This document shows positions 1-8,167 of a stretch of 53,700 nucleotides of DNA, piece after piece. The notes under the pieces are model-generated. The model made no database searches and was not told the DNA's origin. It saw only the letters and a program-made list of their open reading frames with translations. Made by a program: the position numbers and the translations under genes. How positions within the stretch are numbered: the first letter of the stretch is position 1; each line of letters starts with the position of its first letter. The stretch is from Lachnospiraceae bacterium (GTDB taxonomy: Bacteria; Bacillota; Clostridia; Lachnospirales; Lachnospiraceae). The stretch covers positions 1 through 53,700 of the forward strand of contig JAFSXN010000043.1 in NCBI GenBank assembly GCA_017444015.1. The letters are read 5' to 3'.

Positions 1-87
1 GGTCAGGGTATGCTTACCCTCAAAACAAAATATGAATCAGGCAACTGGAATGATGTAGATGAAGCATTAATAAATTCGCTTGGGTGA
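1..87 (+). CDS. C-terminal end of an unidentified protein (partial)
   Basis: An open frame enters from the left edge and ends with TGA after 28 codons. Its last residues are DVDEALINSLG. There is too little sequence to assign a family and no start is visible. The frame has sense throughout and stops 79 bases before the next gene, which is consistent with the tail of an upstream gene on the same strand. I infer coding only from the open frame and position. It could also be a chance open frame, because the region just downstream (88-166) looks like a junction. Confidence 0.35.
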   Translation, partial: GQGMLTLKTKYESGNWNDVDEALINSLG

Positions 88-166
88 ACCAGAGGTCGCT
101 ATATGGGAATCCTTTTTACCCAAAATTTGTTAGTACACCCTAAACAGAGGGGTTGTTGTTTCACGG

Positions 167-3148
167 ATGGAGAATACCGGCTGGTATGTCGGCATCGCAA
201 CAAGCCGGACGGAACTGATGCAGGGAATTGGATCTCTTTTGCAGGGCTTTCTGATTGCGGCGGCGGTGGCGGTTCTGATCGGGGCAGTGATCGCTGTGAT
301 TCTTGCTCATGTACTGGACAAGATGAATCTGCAGCAAAAGGAGTACGAAGAGAGGGTTCAAACGCTTGAAAAGCAGATGACCTCCGGGGAGCCTGTAAAA
401 GTCCTTACTTCATCGAAGGACGCTTCCGAAGCGGAGTCCGAAAAGGGCAGAATAGCGCCGGACGAGCGTGTATACAACCGGGGGAAGTTTCTGATACCGA
501 TGGCTCTGATCCTGTTTCTGATGGTGTGTATGGTAGTCTATACCTCCCGTATGATCCAAAACGTCTCTGTGGCAAATATCAGAGAGGTGGGGGAGGATCG
601 TATTTCTGCTGCTGCGGCAGAGCTTGAAAACTATCTGGAGACGGCGAAAAGCACCCTCTGGGTCACGGCGGATACCGTGGATCATATGGTACGAAGAGGG
701 GCGTCGGCTTCGGATGTCCATTCCTATATAGTAGAGGAAACACAGAACCAGAAGCAGCATTTCGACGCGAATATCACCGGCATTTACGGGTATGTCATGG
801 GAGAATATCTGGACGGACTTAACTGGACGCCGCCGGATAACTATGATCCTACAAGAAGAGACTGGTATCTGACCGCAAAGGAGGCGGAGGGAAACGCAGT
901 CATCGTATCCCCTTATATGGATGCGCAGACCGATTCGCTCATAATTTCCATCAGCCGTATGCTCTCCGATCCGGACGATGTGGTTTCCGTAGATGTTATG
1001 ATGGATCATATCCAGGAGATCGTCTCTACGCTTCAGATCAAGGGAAAGGGCTACGGCTATATCGTTGATAAGGACGGTATGTTCATCGCTCACAGGGATA
1101 TGGGGAAAAGAGGAGAATATCTGACCGGGGAGGAGGATAAGCTCGCCCTGTTCGATCGGATCAAAGAGGTTCAGAACGGGTATTTCGAAATTACAGAGGA
1201 AGCCGGAGAGAACTCTGTATTTGTACGCCAGATTACGGATCAGTGGTATGCCGTTATCGTAGTGAGCAATGAGGAGCTGATGACAGAGGTCTGGCAGCAG
1301 CTGACGATCAACGTTCTGATCTGTATCGCGATCTTTATGCTGATTGCGTTCTTCTATCTGTTAGGCCGAAGAATGGAGGAGAACTATTCGAGGCGCATTG
1401 AGGAACTGCGGATCGAGGAACAGAAACAGGCGTATGAGGCGAAGGAGCTGAAGCTGGAGAAAGAGGCAGCGGACGAGGCCAACCGGGCAAAGAGTGAATT
1501 CTTAGCGAATATGTCCCACGAGATCCGGACGCCGATCAATGCGGTGCTTGGGATGAATGAACTGATCCTCAGGGAAACGGACAGCGACCGGATCCGGAAA
1601 GAGCCGAAGCGGTGGTTAGCCAGCCTCGATCAGGTCCGGAGCTATGCCGAAAGCATAAGGAGCGCCGGGAACAACCTGCTTTCCATTATCAATGATGTGC
1701 TGGATTTTTCCAAGATCGAAGCCGGAAAGATGGAGCTTTCAGAAGGGGAATATCAGCCTGGCGCTGTCCTGAATGACATCTGCAATATGGTAGACCTGAA
1801 GGCAGAGGAAAAGGGACTGGAATTTATCTGCGAGGCAGAGGAGGATATTCCCTCCGGTCTTTACGGCGATGAGGTACGAATCCGACAGATCCTGTACAAT
1901 CTTTTGAGCAATGCTCTGAAGTATACGGAGAAAGGAAGTATCCGGATGAGTGTTCGAAAAGAACATACAGAGGGCGACGCGCTTACCCTGGTTATTTCGG
2001 TAGAAGATACGGGAATCGGGATCCGTAAAGAGGATCAGGACAAGCTGTTTTCCAAATTTGAACGAGTAAATCTCAAGAGAACAAGTACCATAGAAGGAAC
2101 CGGGCTGGGGCTTGCGATCACGCAAAAGCTCCTTTCGATGATGGACGGAGACATCCGGGTGGAAAGCACCTACGGGAAGGGGTCGGTATTTACCATACGT
2201 ATTCCACAGAGGATCGCTTCCCGGGAGCCTATGGGAGATTTCCGGACACGAACGGAAACGAAGGCCGCAGAGCTTCCCTCGTATCAGGAGCAGTTCAAGG
2301 CGCCTGCCGCGCATATCCTGATTGTGGACGATACCCGAATGAATCTGACGGTGGCGGCAGGGCTCCTGAAAAAGACGGAAATGCGAATTGATACGGCGGA
2401 AAGCGGAGCGGAGGCGATAGAGTACGCGCGAACGACGCCCTATGATCTAATACTGATGGATCAGCGGATGCCGGTGATGGACGGGTCAGAGACGCTCAGA
2501 CGTATACGGGGGCAGTCGGAGGGAGCCAACAGGAAAACACCCGTGATCTGCCTGACCGCGGATGCTGTTTCCGGGGCGAGAGAGCGGTACCTGGAGGAAG
2601 GATTTACGGATTATCTTTCAAAGCCCATCGACAGCAAAGCGTTAGAGGAGCTTCTGAAAAAATATCTTCCAAAGGAAAAGGTGGTTGCTTCGGGAGAGGG
2701 CAATAAGCCCCGGGAGAAGCCGTCGGATGCTTTCGCAAAAGAAGAGTTTGCATGGCTTTTAGAAGCGGGTGTTGAACCGGAGATTGGACTGCTGTTTTGC
2801 AGAAACGATGAGGAGCTCTACCTGACGCTTCTGCGGGAATTTTTGCAGAGCGCGGACGAGAAGACGGAGAAGCTTGAAGGGTATTTTGCGGACGGCGACT
2901 GGAAAAATTACAGTATCCTGATGCATGCCGTAAATAGTACAGCGAGGACTATCGGCGCGGAGGAGCTTTCGGGTATGGCGGAAGCTCTGGAGAAGGCGGG
3001 AGACAGAAAGGACGTTGAGGCTATCCGCGGATCGCATAATGAAATGATGGCGCAATATCATAACCTCATCGATCATCTTTCGGCGCATATACAGCCTGCC
3101 GAACAGGAGAGCGGGGATATTCTGGAGTTTCTGCCGGAGCCGGAGTGA
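167..3148 (+). CDS. Hybrid sensor histidine kinase (Cache-HisKA-HATPase-receiver-HPt)
   Basis: A 993-residue membrane phosphorelay kinase. Visible order: membrane segment about 22-48, second segment about 108-130, extracytoplasmic dCache-type domain about 131-375, third segment about 380-400, short coiled coil, HisKA with phospho-accepting His451 ([10 protein letters not shown]), HATPase with N box (NLLSNALKY, about 580), G1 (DTGIGI) and G2 (GTGLGLA), receiver with phospho-accepting Asp765 (LILMDQRMP), and a C-terminal HPt-like helical domain with His920 in [13 protein letters not shown]. The Lys that usually follows the HPt His by three is Asn here. The first 50 residues ([17 protein letters not shown], then a membrane helix) resemble the end of another Cache domain, as if a longer sensor had been cut at its 5' end. 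The upstream frame is closed by TAG at 131. The start ATG at 167 has only a distant GAGGGG. No cognate regulator is adjacent. Confidence 0.85.
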   Translation: MENTGWYVGIATSRTELMQGIGSLLQGFLIAAAVAVLIGAVIAVILAHVLDKMNLQQKEYEERVQTLEKQMTSGEPVKVLTSSKDASEAESEKGRIAPDERVYNRGKFLIPMALILFLMVCMVVYTSRMIQNVSVANIREVGEDRISAAAAELENYLETAKSTLWVTADTVDHMVRRGASASDVHSYIVEETQNQKQHFDANITGIYGYVMGEYLDGLNWTPPDNYDPTRRDWYLTAKEAEGNAVIVSPYMDAQTDSLIISISRMLSDPDDVVSVDVMMDHIQEIVSTLQIKGKGYGYIVDKDGMFIAHRDMGKRGEYLTGEEDKLALFDRIKEVQNGYFEITEEAGENSVFVRQITDQWYAVIVVSNEELMTEVWQQLTINVLICIAIFMLIAFFYLLGRRMEENYSRRIEELRIEEQKQAYEAKELKLEKEAADEANRAKSEFLANMSHEIRTPINAVLGMNELILRETDSDRIRKEPKRWLASLDQVRSYAESIRSAGNNLLSIINDVLDFSKIEAGKMELSEGEYQPGAVLNDICNMVDLKAEEKGLEFICEAEEDIPSGLYGDEVRIRQILYNLLSNALKYTEKGSIRMSVRKEHTEGDALTLVISVEDTGIGIRKEDQDKLFSKFERVNLKRTSTIEGTGLGLAITQKLLSMMDGDIRVESTYGKGSVFTIRIPQRIASREPMGDFRTRTETKAAELPSYQEQFKAPAAHILIVDDTRMNLTVAAGLLKKTEMRIDTAESGAEAIEYARTTPYDLILMDQRMPVMDGSETLRRIRGQSEGANRKTPVICLTADAVSGARERYLEEGFTDYLSKPIDSKALEELLKKYLPKEKVVASGEGNKPREKPSDAFAKEEFAWLLEAGVEPEIGLLFCRNDEELYLTLLREFLQSADEKTEKLEGYFADGDWKNYSILMHAVNSTARTIGAEELSGMAEALEKAGDRKDVEAIRGSHNEMMAQYHNLIDHLSAHIQPAEQESGDILEFLPEPE

Positions 3149-3165
3149 TCGGCGGCCGGCCAGAG

Positions 3166-3220
3166 AAAAATGTTTACAAACATTTAAGTGAATGGTATTA
3201 AAATGTTTGCAAACATTTTT
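3166..3220 (+). terminator. Nested AT-rich dyad after the hybrid kinase: terminator and/or operator
   Basis: Two near-identical palindromes, AATGTTTACAAACATT (inside 3166-3185) and AATGTTTGCAAACATT (inside 3200-3220, a perfect palindrome), are also inverted repeats of each other. The whole can fold as one stem of about 20 bp with a 14-base loop, followed by TTTTTCTTTT. A further half-site, TGTAAACATT, lies at 3241-3250. This can be an intrinsic terminator for the kinase. The repeated dyad and extra half-site also look like a repressor operator. The remainder of the 342-base gap (3251-3490) shows no gene; it lies downstream of both flanking genes. Confidence 0.5.
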
Positions 3221-3490
3221 CTTTTAAGCAGAATAGTGTCTGTAAACATTATTTCAATGGAAGTGGTTTCTGAGTCTATACCGGATTTATACAGCAGGTG
3301 AACATTATGTGTCATCCGGCAATTTTACTATGTCTTTTAAGTGTTTTCAATGTATATAAATCCGCCAGAGAGTTGCTACAGAGAAACGCCATTGGATACA
3401 AACCTTAATCCGATCAGGATAGTAGATGATCCGCGTTTACGATCAGAAAGGTGCAGGGTGGATCAGGAAAAGCCCAGAGAGGGGCGCTAC

Positions 3491-5152
3491 TTAGTGAAAT
3501 TTCTCTAAGAAGCTGTCAAACGGCATGGGTTTCCCGTAATAATACCCCTGAAGGCTGTACACATCGTATTTCAGAAGGATATCCCGCATTCCGGGAGTCT
3601 CGATCCCTTCCACGCAGACTTTCGCGCCAAAGGTCGCCGCTACATCGGCAAAATGCCGTACCAGACGGCGCTGCAGATCATCTTCTTCGATCCTTATGAC
3701 AAAGCTGCGGTCGATCTTGACCGTATCGAGAGGGAGCTCTGTTATGATCCCGATGGAAGAGAAGCCGGTACCGAAATCGTCCAGCGCAAACCGGACACCC
3801 CGCGCCCTGAGCGCAGTGATAACGTTTCGTAAGAGTTTGAGATCAAGCAGTCTGCAACGCTCTGTTATTTCAAGGCAGAGGTTTTGCGCAGGAAAGCCGG
3901 TATCTTCCAGAAGCCCAATCACGGAATCCGTAAAATCAGGCCTCTCTAACTGGGTATAGGAAAGATTTACATTGATCACAAAGTCAGGGCAGAGCGGAAG
4001 AATTCTCTTTGCGTCGATCAGCGCGGTTCTGAGTATCCAGCGACCGAGCTGCGGAAAAAGTGAATCCCGCTCCAGAACAGGTATGAAATGATCCGGCGGA
4101 ACCATTCCGTAAGCTTCGTTTTTCCAGCGGATCAGTGCCTCCGCGCCGATCAGCCGTTCACTTGAGGCTTCTATGACAGGCTGATAATACAGATGAAAAT
4201 TCTCAAAGTTCTGTGTGATAGAAACACGGATGACATTCAGTTTTTCCAGTCTTTTCTTATCTTCGCCGTTGGAGTCGGTGAAAAATTCCACAATATCCCC
4301 CTGCCTGCGGAGCTTGGACTCGCTATAGGCAAAATTTAAGCAGGTATAAACGGTCTGTACATCGATCGAAAAATTGTCAAGGGTGAACAGACCGGCGTTC
4401 AGATCCAGTATGATATGCCTTCCGTCAATCTCAAAGCCATCGCGGAAATGGGTACGCAGTTTTTCGTAATCCGCGGTGAGTTCTTTTGCGGACATGGTGC
4501 TTGTTATTATGGCGAATTTTGTTCCGTCCAGACGGTAAACATGTCCGCGGTTTCCTGTACCGTCAAAGAGATAGCGTCCGAACCGCTGCAGGACCTGGTT
4601 TCCGAAGAGATATCCGTAGATCTCGTTGATCTCGGTAAAATGCGCGAGTCCGACCATGCTGATGCATACCGTATGGTTTTTCAGGATATGCCCTTTCAGA
4701 TCCTCAAAAAAACCGTACTGGTTTCTGAGCCCTACTAACGTATCCATCTGCCCCTGGGCACCGTGATTGCGGATCGCTCCCCCGAAATATTCCGGTTCGC
4801 CGTTCTCATCACGGACAACAACCCCGCGGCAGGTACAGACTTCATATTCTCCATCGGGTTTTCTTGCCCGGTATTGCATATCATGTCCGTTATCACTGCC
4901 GGAAAAGATTGCTTCAATGCTTTTATGATAACTGTCCCTGTCTTCCGGATGGATATGCTCCTCCCAGATATCTCCTGCAGCAAACATGTATTCGGAGGGG
5001 AGACCGAAGGTCGTAACGGCGGATTCGGACCACCGGGAATAGTCATATTTCATATTGCAGAGATATACATACGTTCCCTCAGCAATTATGGAAAACGCTT
5101 CAAAAAGCGAATCCAGACGGGTTTTAACCTCTTGCGGTACAGATTTATTCAT
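3491..5152 (-). CDS. PAS-GGDEF(degenerate)-EAL cyclic-di-GMP phosphodiesterase
   Basis: A 553-residue cytoplasmic signalling protein. A PAS-like sensor occupies about 15-125 (HPEDRDSYHKSIEAIFSG and the following PAC region). A GGDEF-family domain (about 135-290) has the signature position degraded to RLDGTKFA, so it should not make cyclic-di-GMP. The EAL domain (about 310-550) keeps the catalytic set: EAL at 338-340, NVNLS, LEITER, DDFGTG, KID, EGIET and QGYYYGKP. I therefore infer active cyclic-di-GMP hydrolysis, with the GGDEF domain possibly sensing GTP. The start ATG overlaps the stop of the upstream gene remnant (ATGA) and has GGAG four bases before it. A TATAAT box lies about 90 bases upstream, inside that remnant, so the gene probably has its own promoter. 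Confidence 0.88.
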   Translation of the reverse strand: MNKSVPQEVKTRLDSLFEAFSIIAEGTYVYLCNMKYDYSRWSESAVTTFGLPSEYMFAAGDIWEEHIHPEDRDSYHKSIEAIFSGSDNGHDMQYRARKPDGEYEVCTCRGVVVRDENGEPEYFGGAIRNHGAQGQMDTLVGLRNQYGFFEDLKGHILKNHTVCISMVGLAHFTEINEIYGYLFGNQVLQRFGRYLFDGTGNRGHVYRLDGTKFAIITSTMSAKELTADYEKLRTHFRDGFEIDGRHIILDLNAGLFTLDNFSIDVQTVYTCLNFAYSESKLRRQGDIVEFFTDSNGEDKKRLEKLNVIRVSITQNFENFHLYYQPVIEASSERLIGAEALIRWKNEAYGMVPPDHFIPVLERDSLFPQLGRWILRTALIDAKRILPLCPDFVINVNLSYTQLERPDFTDSVIGLLEDTGFPAQNLCLEITERCRLLDLKLLRNVITALRARGVRFALDDFGTGFSSIGIITELPLDTVKIDRSFVIRIEEDDLQRRLVRHFADVAATFGAKVCVEGIETPGMRDILLKYDVYSLQGYYYGKPMPFDSFLEKFH

Positions 5153-5763
5153 AAATCTCCATACTCCTTTATTTTCGCAAGCAAAGCCAACCGAGCGTGA
5201 CTGCTCACAGGATTATCAGGGCAGAGCCTCTGGATGGAATGTATTATATCATATTTTTGAAGGGAGCGGCATAAGAATCGTTCCGGCTCTTTTTCCGACG
5301 GATGCGTCCCGGTATCGAAGCTGCTGAAGGTATCCCGGGCAATGCGGGTCATGTAGTTATTCATATCCTTTACATTACCGGTAAGCATACAGCGGATGAA
5401 TTCCGGATAATTGTTTTCTGCCTTTTTAAACCAGCTGTGAATCATTTTGCCGAACATAAGCTCTGCTTCATAGTTGGTAATTGAGAGTATATGGGATAAT
5501 GCTCGTCTCAGCCCGTCTTTTTTTATTTGAACTTCATTGATTTTGAGGTATCCGGAGGCAATGAGCAGACTCCAGACAGCTTCCGAACTTCCGTTCAGGT
5601 CGGAAAAGACGATCTGCCCGTCGATCACGGTTTTCAATGTATTTCCTTTCAGAAGCTCTTCGAAATCCTCCTTGAATGCCTTAAACAGCGTCATAAGCAA
5701 GAAAAAGGCTGATCTTTCGACCAGCCTCGTTAATTCATTTATATGATATTCATTAGCCTGCAT
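5149..5763 (-). pseudogene. Fragment of an AAA-ATPase-like / PD-(D/E)XK nuclease family protein
   Basis: A 204-codon frame whose first about 150 residues match from memory the middle of the 'AAA-ATPase-like plus PD-(D/E)XK nuclease' family (about 550 residues when complete). Examples are LLKGNTLKTVIDGQIVF, AVWSLLIASGYLKI, LTNYE-like ITNYEAELMFGKMI, FIRCMLTGNVKDMNNYM, TFSSFDTG and EPERF. The ATPase half with its Walker motifs is absent. After EPERF the family continues into the nuclease core, but here the frame runs into unrelated sequence that also holds the -10 box of the next gene. Both ends are therefore missing, and I call it a decayed remnant. A short open tail ending DFFKDAAYINAG stops just upstream. 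Complete members of this family are abundant in gut Clostridia and Bacteroidetes, with poorly known function. Confidence 0.65.
5243..5248 (-). promoter_or_regulatory. Possible -10 box for the EAL gene
   Basis: On the minus strand, TATAAT (in GATATAATACATTCC) lies about 90 bases upstream of the phosphodiesterase ATG, within the 3' end of the broken upstream frame. No good -35 is seen at 16-18 bases. It falls just after the point where the upstream frame loses similarity to its family (see 5149-5763), which fits a promoter region joined to a decayed gene. Confidence 0.4.
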
Positions 5764-5836
5764 TTATATACGCGGCATCTTTAAAGAAATCGTCCTGATC
5801 AGATACGTATTTTATGATTTCTGAAGACTTTGGTAA

Positions 5837-6397
5837 TTACAGCCAATCTACCTCGCCGGTTTCGATCTTATATACCGCGGTTACTACTTCTACATCCGAA
5901 GGCAGATCCGCTTTCTCCTTGATTATCTCAGCGCTGGCCTTTGCGTTTAAGCAGCTCGCCTTGTAATCGTCCTTCTCGCCTCCGATGGCTTTCTGGATCA
6001 TACTTGTGATCGAGCCGACATAGCCGTCCGCTCCTCCGGCGATGGCCGCTCCTACGGCTCCGCAGTGATCATGTCCCATTACTACGACCAGTCTGCTTCC
6101 GCAGTGCTCTACCGCGTACAGAACGCTTCCGAGCTGGTGATCTGAAATAACGTTTCCGGCTACGCGGATTACGAATACCTCTCCGATCCCTGCTGAAAAG
6201 ATCGCTTCGGGAATAACTCTGGAATCGGAACAGGTGATAACGATGGCGTAGGGAGCCTGTCCCTCCTTACAGGTCTTCTCGCGAAGTCCCTTTCCGATAT
6301 CGCCGGGGTTTGTCTGTGCGTTAAGATAGGAAGCGTTTCCCTTCTTTAACTTCTCCAGTGCCTCTTTTGCGGGCATAGCTGCTGCTGCGTGACTCAT
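5837..6397 (-). CDS. Beta-class carbonic anhydrase
   Basis: A 186-residue enzyme for reversible CO2 hydration. The zinc site is complete: Cys56 and the Asp58/Arg60 dyad in ITCSDSR, then His109 and Cys112 in GHDHCGAV. RVAGNV, typical of the family, is also present. Length is normal for the small bacterial beta class. AAAGGAG precedes the ATG at good spacing. It is a single gene: the remnant gene lies 73 bases downstream and the uxaA end lies upstream on the same strand. A 17-base palindrome sits between the promoter region and the ribosome binding site (6414-6430). The likely role is supplying bicarbonate for carboxylation reactions such as carbamoyl phosphate synthesis, which would suit the arginine genes of this window, but no operon link exists. 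Confidence 0.92.
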   Translation of the reverse strand: MSHAAAAMPAKEALEKLKKGNASYLNAQTNPGDIGKGLREKTCKEGQAPYAIVITCSDSRVIPEAIFSAGIGEVFVIRVAGNVISDHQLGSVLYAVEHCGSRLVVVMGHDHCGAVGAAIAGGADGYVGSITSMIQKAIGGEKDDYKASCLNAKASAEIIKEKADLPSDVEVVTAVYKIETGEVDWL

Positions 6398-6413
6398 GTT
6401 TGTCTCCTTTCTG

Positions 6414-6430
6414 AACTATTCGGAATAGTT
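6414..6430. promoter_or_regulatory. Perfect 17-base dyad upstream of the carbonic anhydrase
   Basis: AACTATTCCGAATAGTT is a palindrome with 7-base arms around a 3-base centre. It ends about 16 bases before the ATG and just before the ribosome binding site of the carbonic anhydrase gene. It has no T-run and lies 5' of the gene, so an operator or a leader hairpin masking the ribosome binding site is more likely than a terminator. Confidence 0.45.
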
Positions 6431-6474
6431 ACTATGATATATTTTTCTACGTGACGCTTGTTCGTGCTATTACA

Positions 6475-6497
6475 GGAAGCGTTGACTGATCGCTTCC
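6475..6497 (-). terminator. Hairpin downstream of uxaA
   Basis: GGAAGCG and CGCTTCC (7-base perfect arms, 9-base loop) lie about 50 bases after the uxaA stop on the minus strand. There is no clear U-run after it, so it is a weak candidate intrinsic terminator or an mRNA-end stabiliser for the uxaCBA transcript. Confidence 0.35.
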
Positions 6498-6543
6498 CGA
6501 GTGTAATTCTCCGGTGCGAAACCCTTGCTGCTTGCGCCGTTCC

Positions 6544-7998
6544 TTAGAGCGTAACTCCGTCCTTAAATATCGATATTTCACGAAAGCCCCGTTCCTCTGT
6601 CTTTGTCCGCTTTCCGCTTGCGACCTCAAGAACAAAATCCAGAAGCCTTTCTCCGGTCTCATCCAGAGGCTCACCCTCCGCGGCGGTTCCCGCGTTAAAG
6701 TCGATCCAGCCGTTTTTCTTTTCAAAGAGAGCGGTATTCGTTGAGATTTTTACGGTAGGAGCGGGCGCGCCAAAGGGTGTTCCGCGGCCCGTTGTAAACA
6801 GTATAAGGTGGGCTCCTGAGGCTGTCAGGACGGTTGAACTGACCAGGTCGTTGCCGGGGCCGGAGAGTACATTCAGGCCCTTTTTCGTTACCGGCTCCGC
6901 ATAGTTTAATACATCGACGATCTGCGCGCTGCCGCCTTTCTGAACACAGCCGCAGGACTTATCCTCAAGCGTTGTGATCCCGCCCTCCTTGTTGCCGGGA
7001 CTCGGGTTCTCATAGACGACCTGTCCGTGGGAAACAAAGTAGTGCTTGAAATCGTTGATCATTTTTACCGCCTTGTTAAAGATTTCTTCATTTTCACAGC
7101 GCTCAAACAGGATCGATTCCGCTCCGAACATTTCCGGAACCTCGGTCAGTACGGTAGAGCCGCCAAGAGAAATCAGGCGGTCGGAGAATCTTCCTACCGC
7201 GGGATTTGCGGTGATTCCCGACAAGCCGTCCGAACCGCCGCACTTCATTCCGACGATCAGCTCCGAAGCGTCAATCTCCTGTCTTATCATGGTTTTCGCG
7301 TAATCCGCAAGCTCCTTAAGAAGCCTGCTTCCTTCCTCAATCTCGTCGGAAACCTCCTGACAGATCAAAAACTTCACACGCTTCTCGTTATATGCCCCAA
7401 GTTCCTCCTTAAACATCTCCAAGCCGAGATTCTCGCAGCCCAGCCCCAAAACGAGGACACCGCCTGCGTTCGGATGCCTTACAAGGGCCGCAAGCAGCTT
7501 CTTTGTCTGGTTCAGATCGTCCCCCAGCTGACTGCACCCGAAAGGGTGGGGAAAGGTATAGAGACCGTCTATAGAGCCTGTGACCAGCTCCTGATTTTCG
7601 TTTACAAGCTGTCCGGCGACGGAGTTTACACAGCCGACGATCGGGATGATCCACAGCTCATTCCGTATCCCGACAGAACCATCTTCTCTGCGATATCCCA
7701 GAAACGTGCGCTTTTCGATCTTCGGAAGCTCATAGATCTTATGGCTGTAGGTAAAGGCCCCATCCTCCGAGAGCGCGGTCCGGGCATTGTGGGTATGGAC
7801 CCAGGCGCCCTTGTTGATCGGCTCCTTCGCGATGGCGATGGGGTTGCCGTATTTTATGACCGGGCTCCCCTCCGGGATATCCGAAAGGGCTATCTTATGC
7901 CCCCGTCTGATCGGCTCCAGAGCTCCCTCGTCGCCGACTTTTAAATCCTCCAGGGCGACTGCGACGTTATCTAGGGGATGTATTTTAATTACTTTCAT
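6544..7998 (-). CDS. uxaA: Altronate dehydratase
   Basis: A 484-residue UxaA-family dehydratase converting D-altronate to 2-keto-3-deoxy-D-gluconate, a cytoplasmic step of galacturonate use. An N-terminal SAF-type domain (about 1-90) is followed by the large C-terminal domain, with signatures GYRREDGSVGIRNELWI, HPFGCSQLGDD, GMKCGGSDGLSGITANPA, CGCVQKGG and TTGRGTPFGAPAPT. Length matches E. coli UxaA (about 495). AGGAG lies seven bases before the ATG. It is the last gene of the uxaC-uxaB-uxaA operon and is separated from uxaB by a long palindrome (8011-8167) that could set the relative level of this gene. Similar families act on galactarate, but the uxaB/uxaC neighbours fix the substrate. Confidence 0.93.
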   Translation of the reverse strand: MKVIKIHPLDNVAVALEDLKVGDEGALEPIRRGHKIALSDIPEGSPVIKYGNPIAIAKEPINKGAWVHTHNARTALSEDGAFTYSHKIYELPKIEKRTFLGYRREDGSVGIRNELWIIPIVGCVNSVAGQLVNENQELVTGSIDGLYTFPHPFGCSQLGDDLNQTKKLLAALVRHPNAGGVLVLGLGCENLGLEMFKEELGAYNEKRVKFLICQEVSDEIEEGSRLLKELADYAKTMIRQEIDASELIVGMKCGGSDGLSGITANPAVGRFSDRLISLGGSTVLTEVPEMFGAESILFERCENEEIFNKAVKMINDFKHYFVSHGQVVYENPSPGNKEGGITTLEDKSCGCVQKGGSAQIVDVLNYAEPVTKKGLNVLSGPGNDLVSSTVLTASGAHLILFTTGRGTPFGAPAPTVKISTNTALFEKKNGWIDFNAGTAAEGEPLDETGERLLDFVLEVASGKRTKTEERGFREISIFKDGVTL

Positions 7999-8010
7999 GT
8001 TGACTCCTAT

Positions 8011-8167
8011 ATAATATTGAGTGAGTCGAGCAAATATACAATTCGAACGAGGCGACTGAAAAACGTCGGTACTTAGGGTGTGTATTTTACACCCTTAGTA
8101 CCGCTACGTTTTTCCGGAAGCGGAAGCGGGCCGAGTCGAATTCGTTATATTTGCTCGACGGATTATA
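8011..8167. repeat. Long imperfect palindrome in the uxaB-uxaA spacer
   Basis: Almost the whole 169-base gap between uxaB and uxaA is one inverted repeat. The outer arms are GTCGAGCAAATATA (from 8025) and TATATTTGCTCGAC (to 8159), extended outward by TATAAT/ATTATA so that the right arm touches the uxaB stop codon. Inside are AATTCGA/TCGAATT, then AAAAACGT/ACGTTTTT, GGTACT/AGTACC and AGGGTGT/ACACCCT around GTATTTT. In RNA it would form a stem of roughly 60 bp with small bulges. It has no coding sense. I infer an inserted palindromic repeat, or an operon-internal stabiliser or processing element. No second copy is seen in this window. Confidence 0.7.

Noticed and set aside
410-1093. 227-codon minus-strand frame within the hybrid kinase gene
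   Set aside because: The kinase frame is complete with known domains. The antisense frame has no signal or similarity.
7027-7944. 305-codon open frame on the plus strand opposite uxaA
   Set aside because: It mirrors codon bias of uxaA on the other strand and has no recognisable domain.
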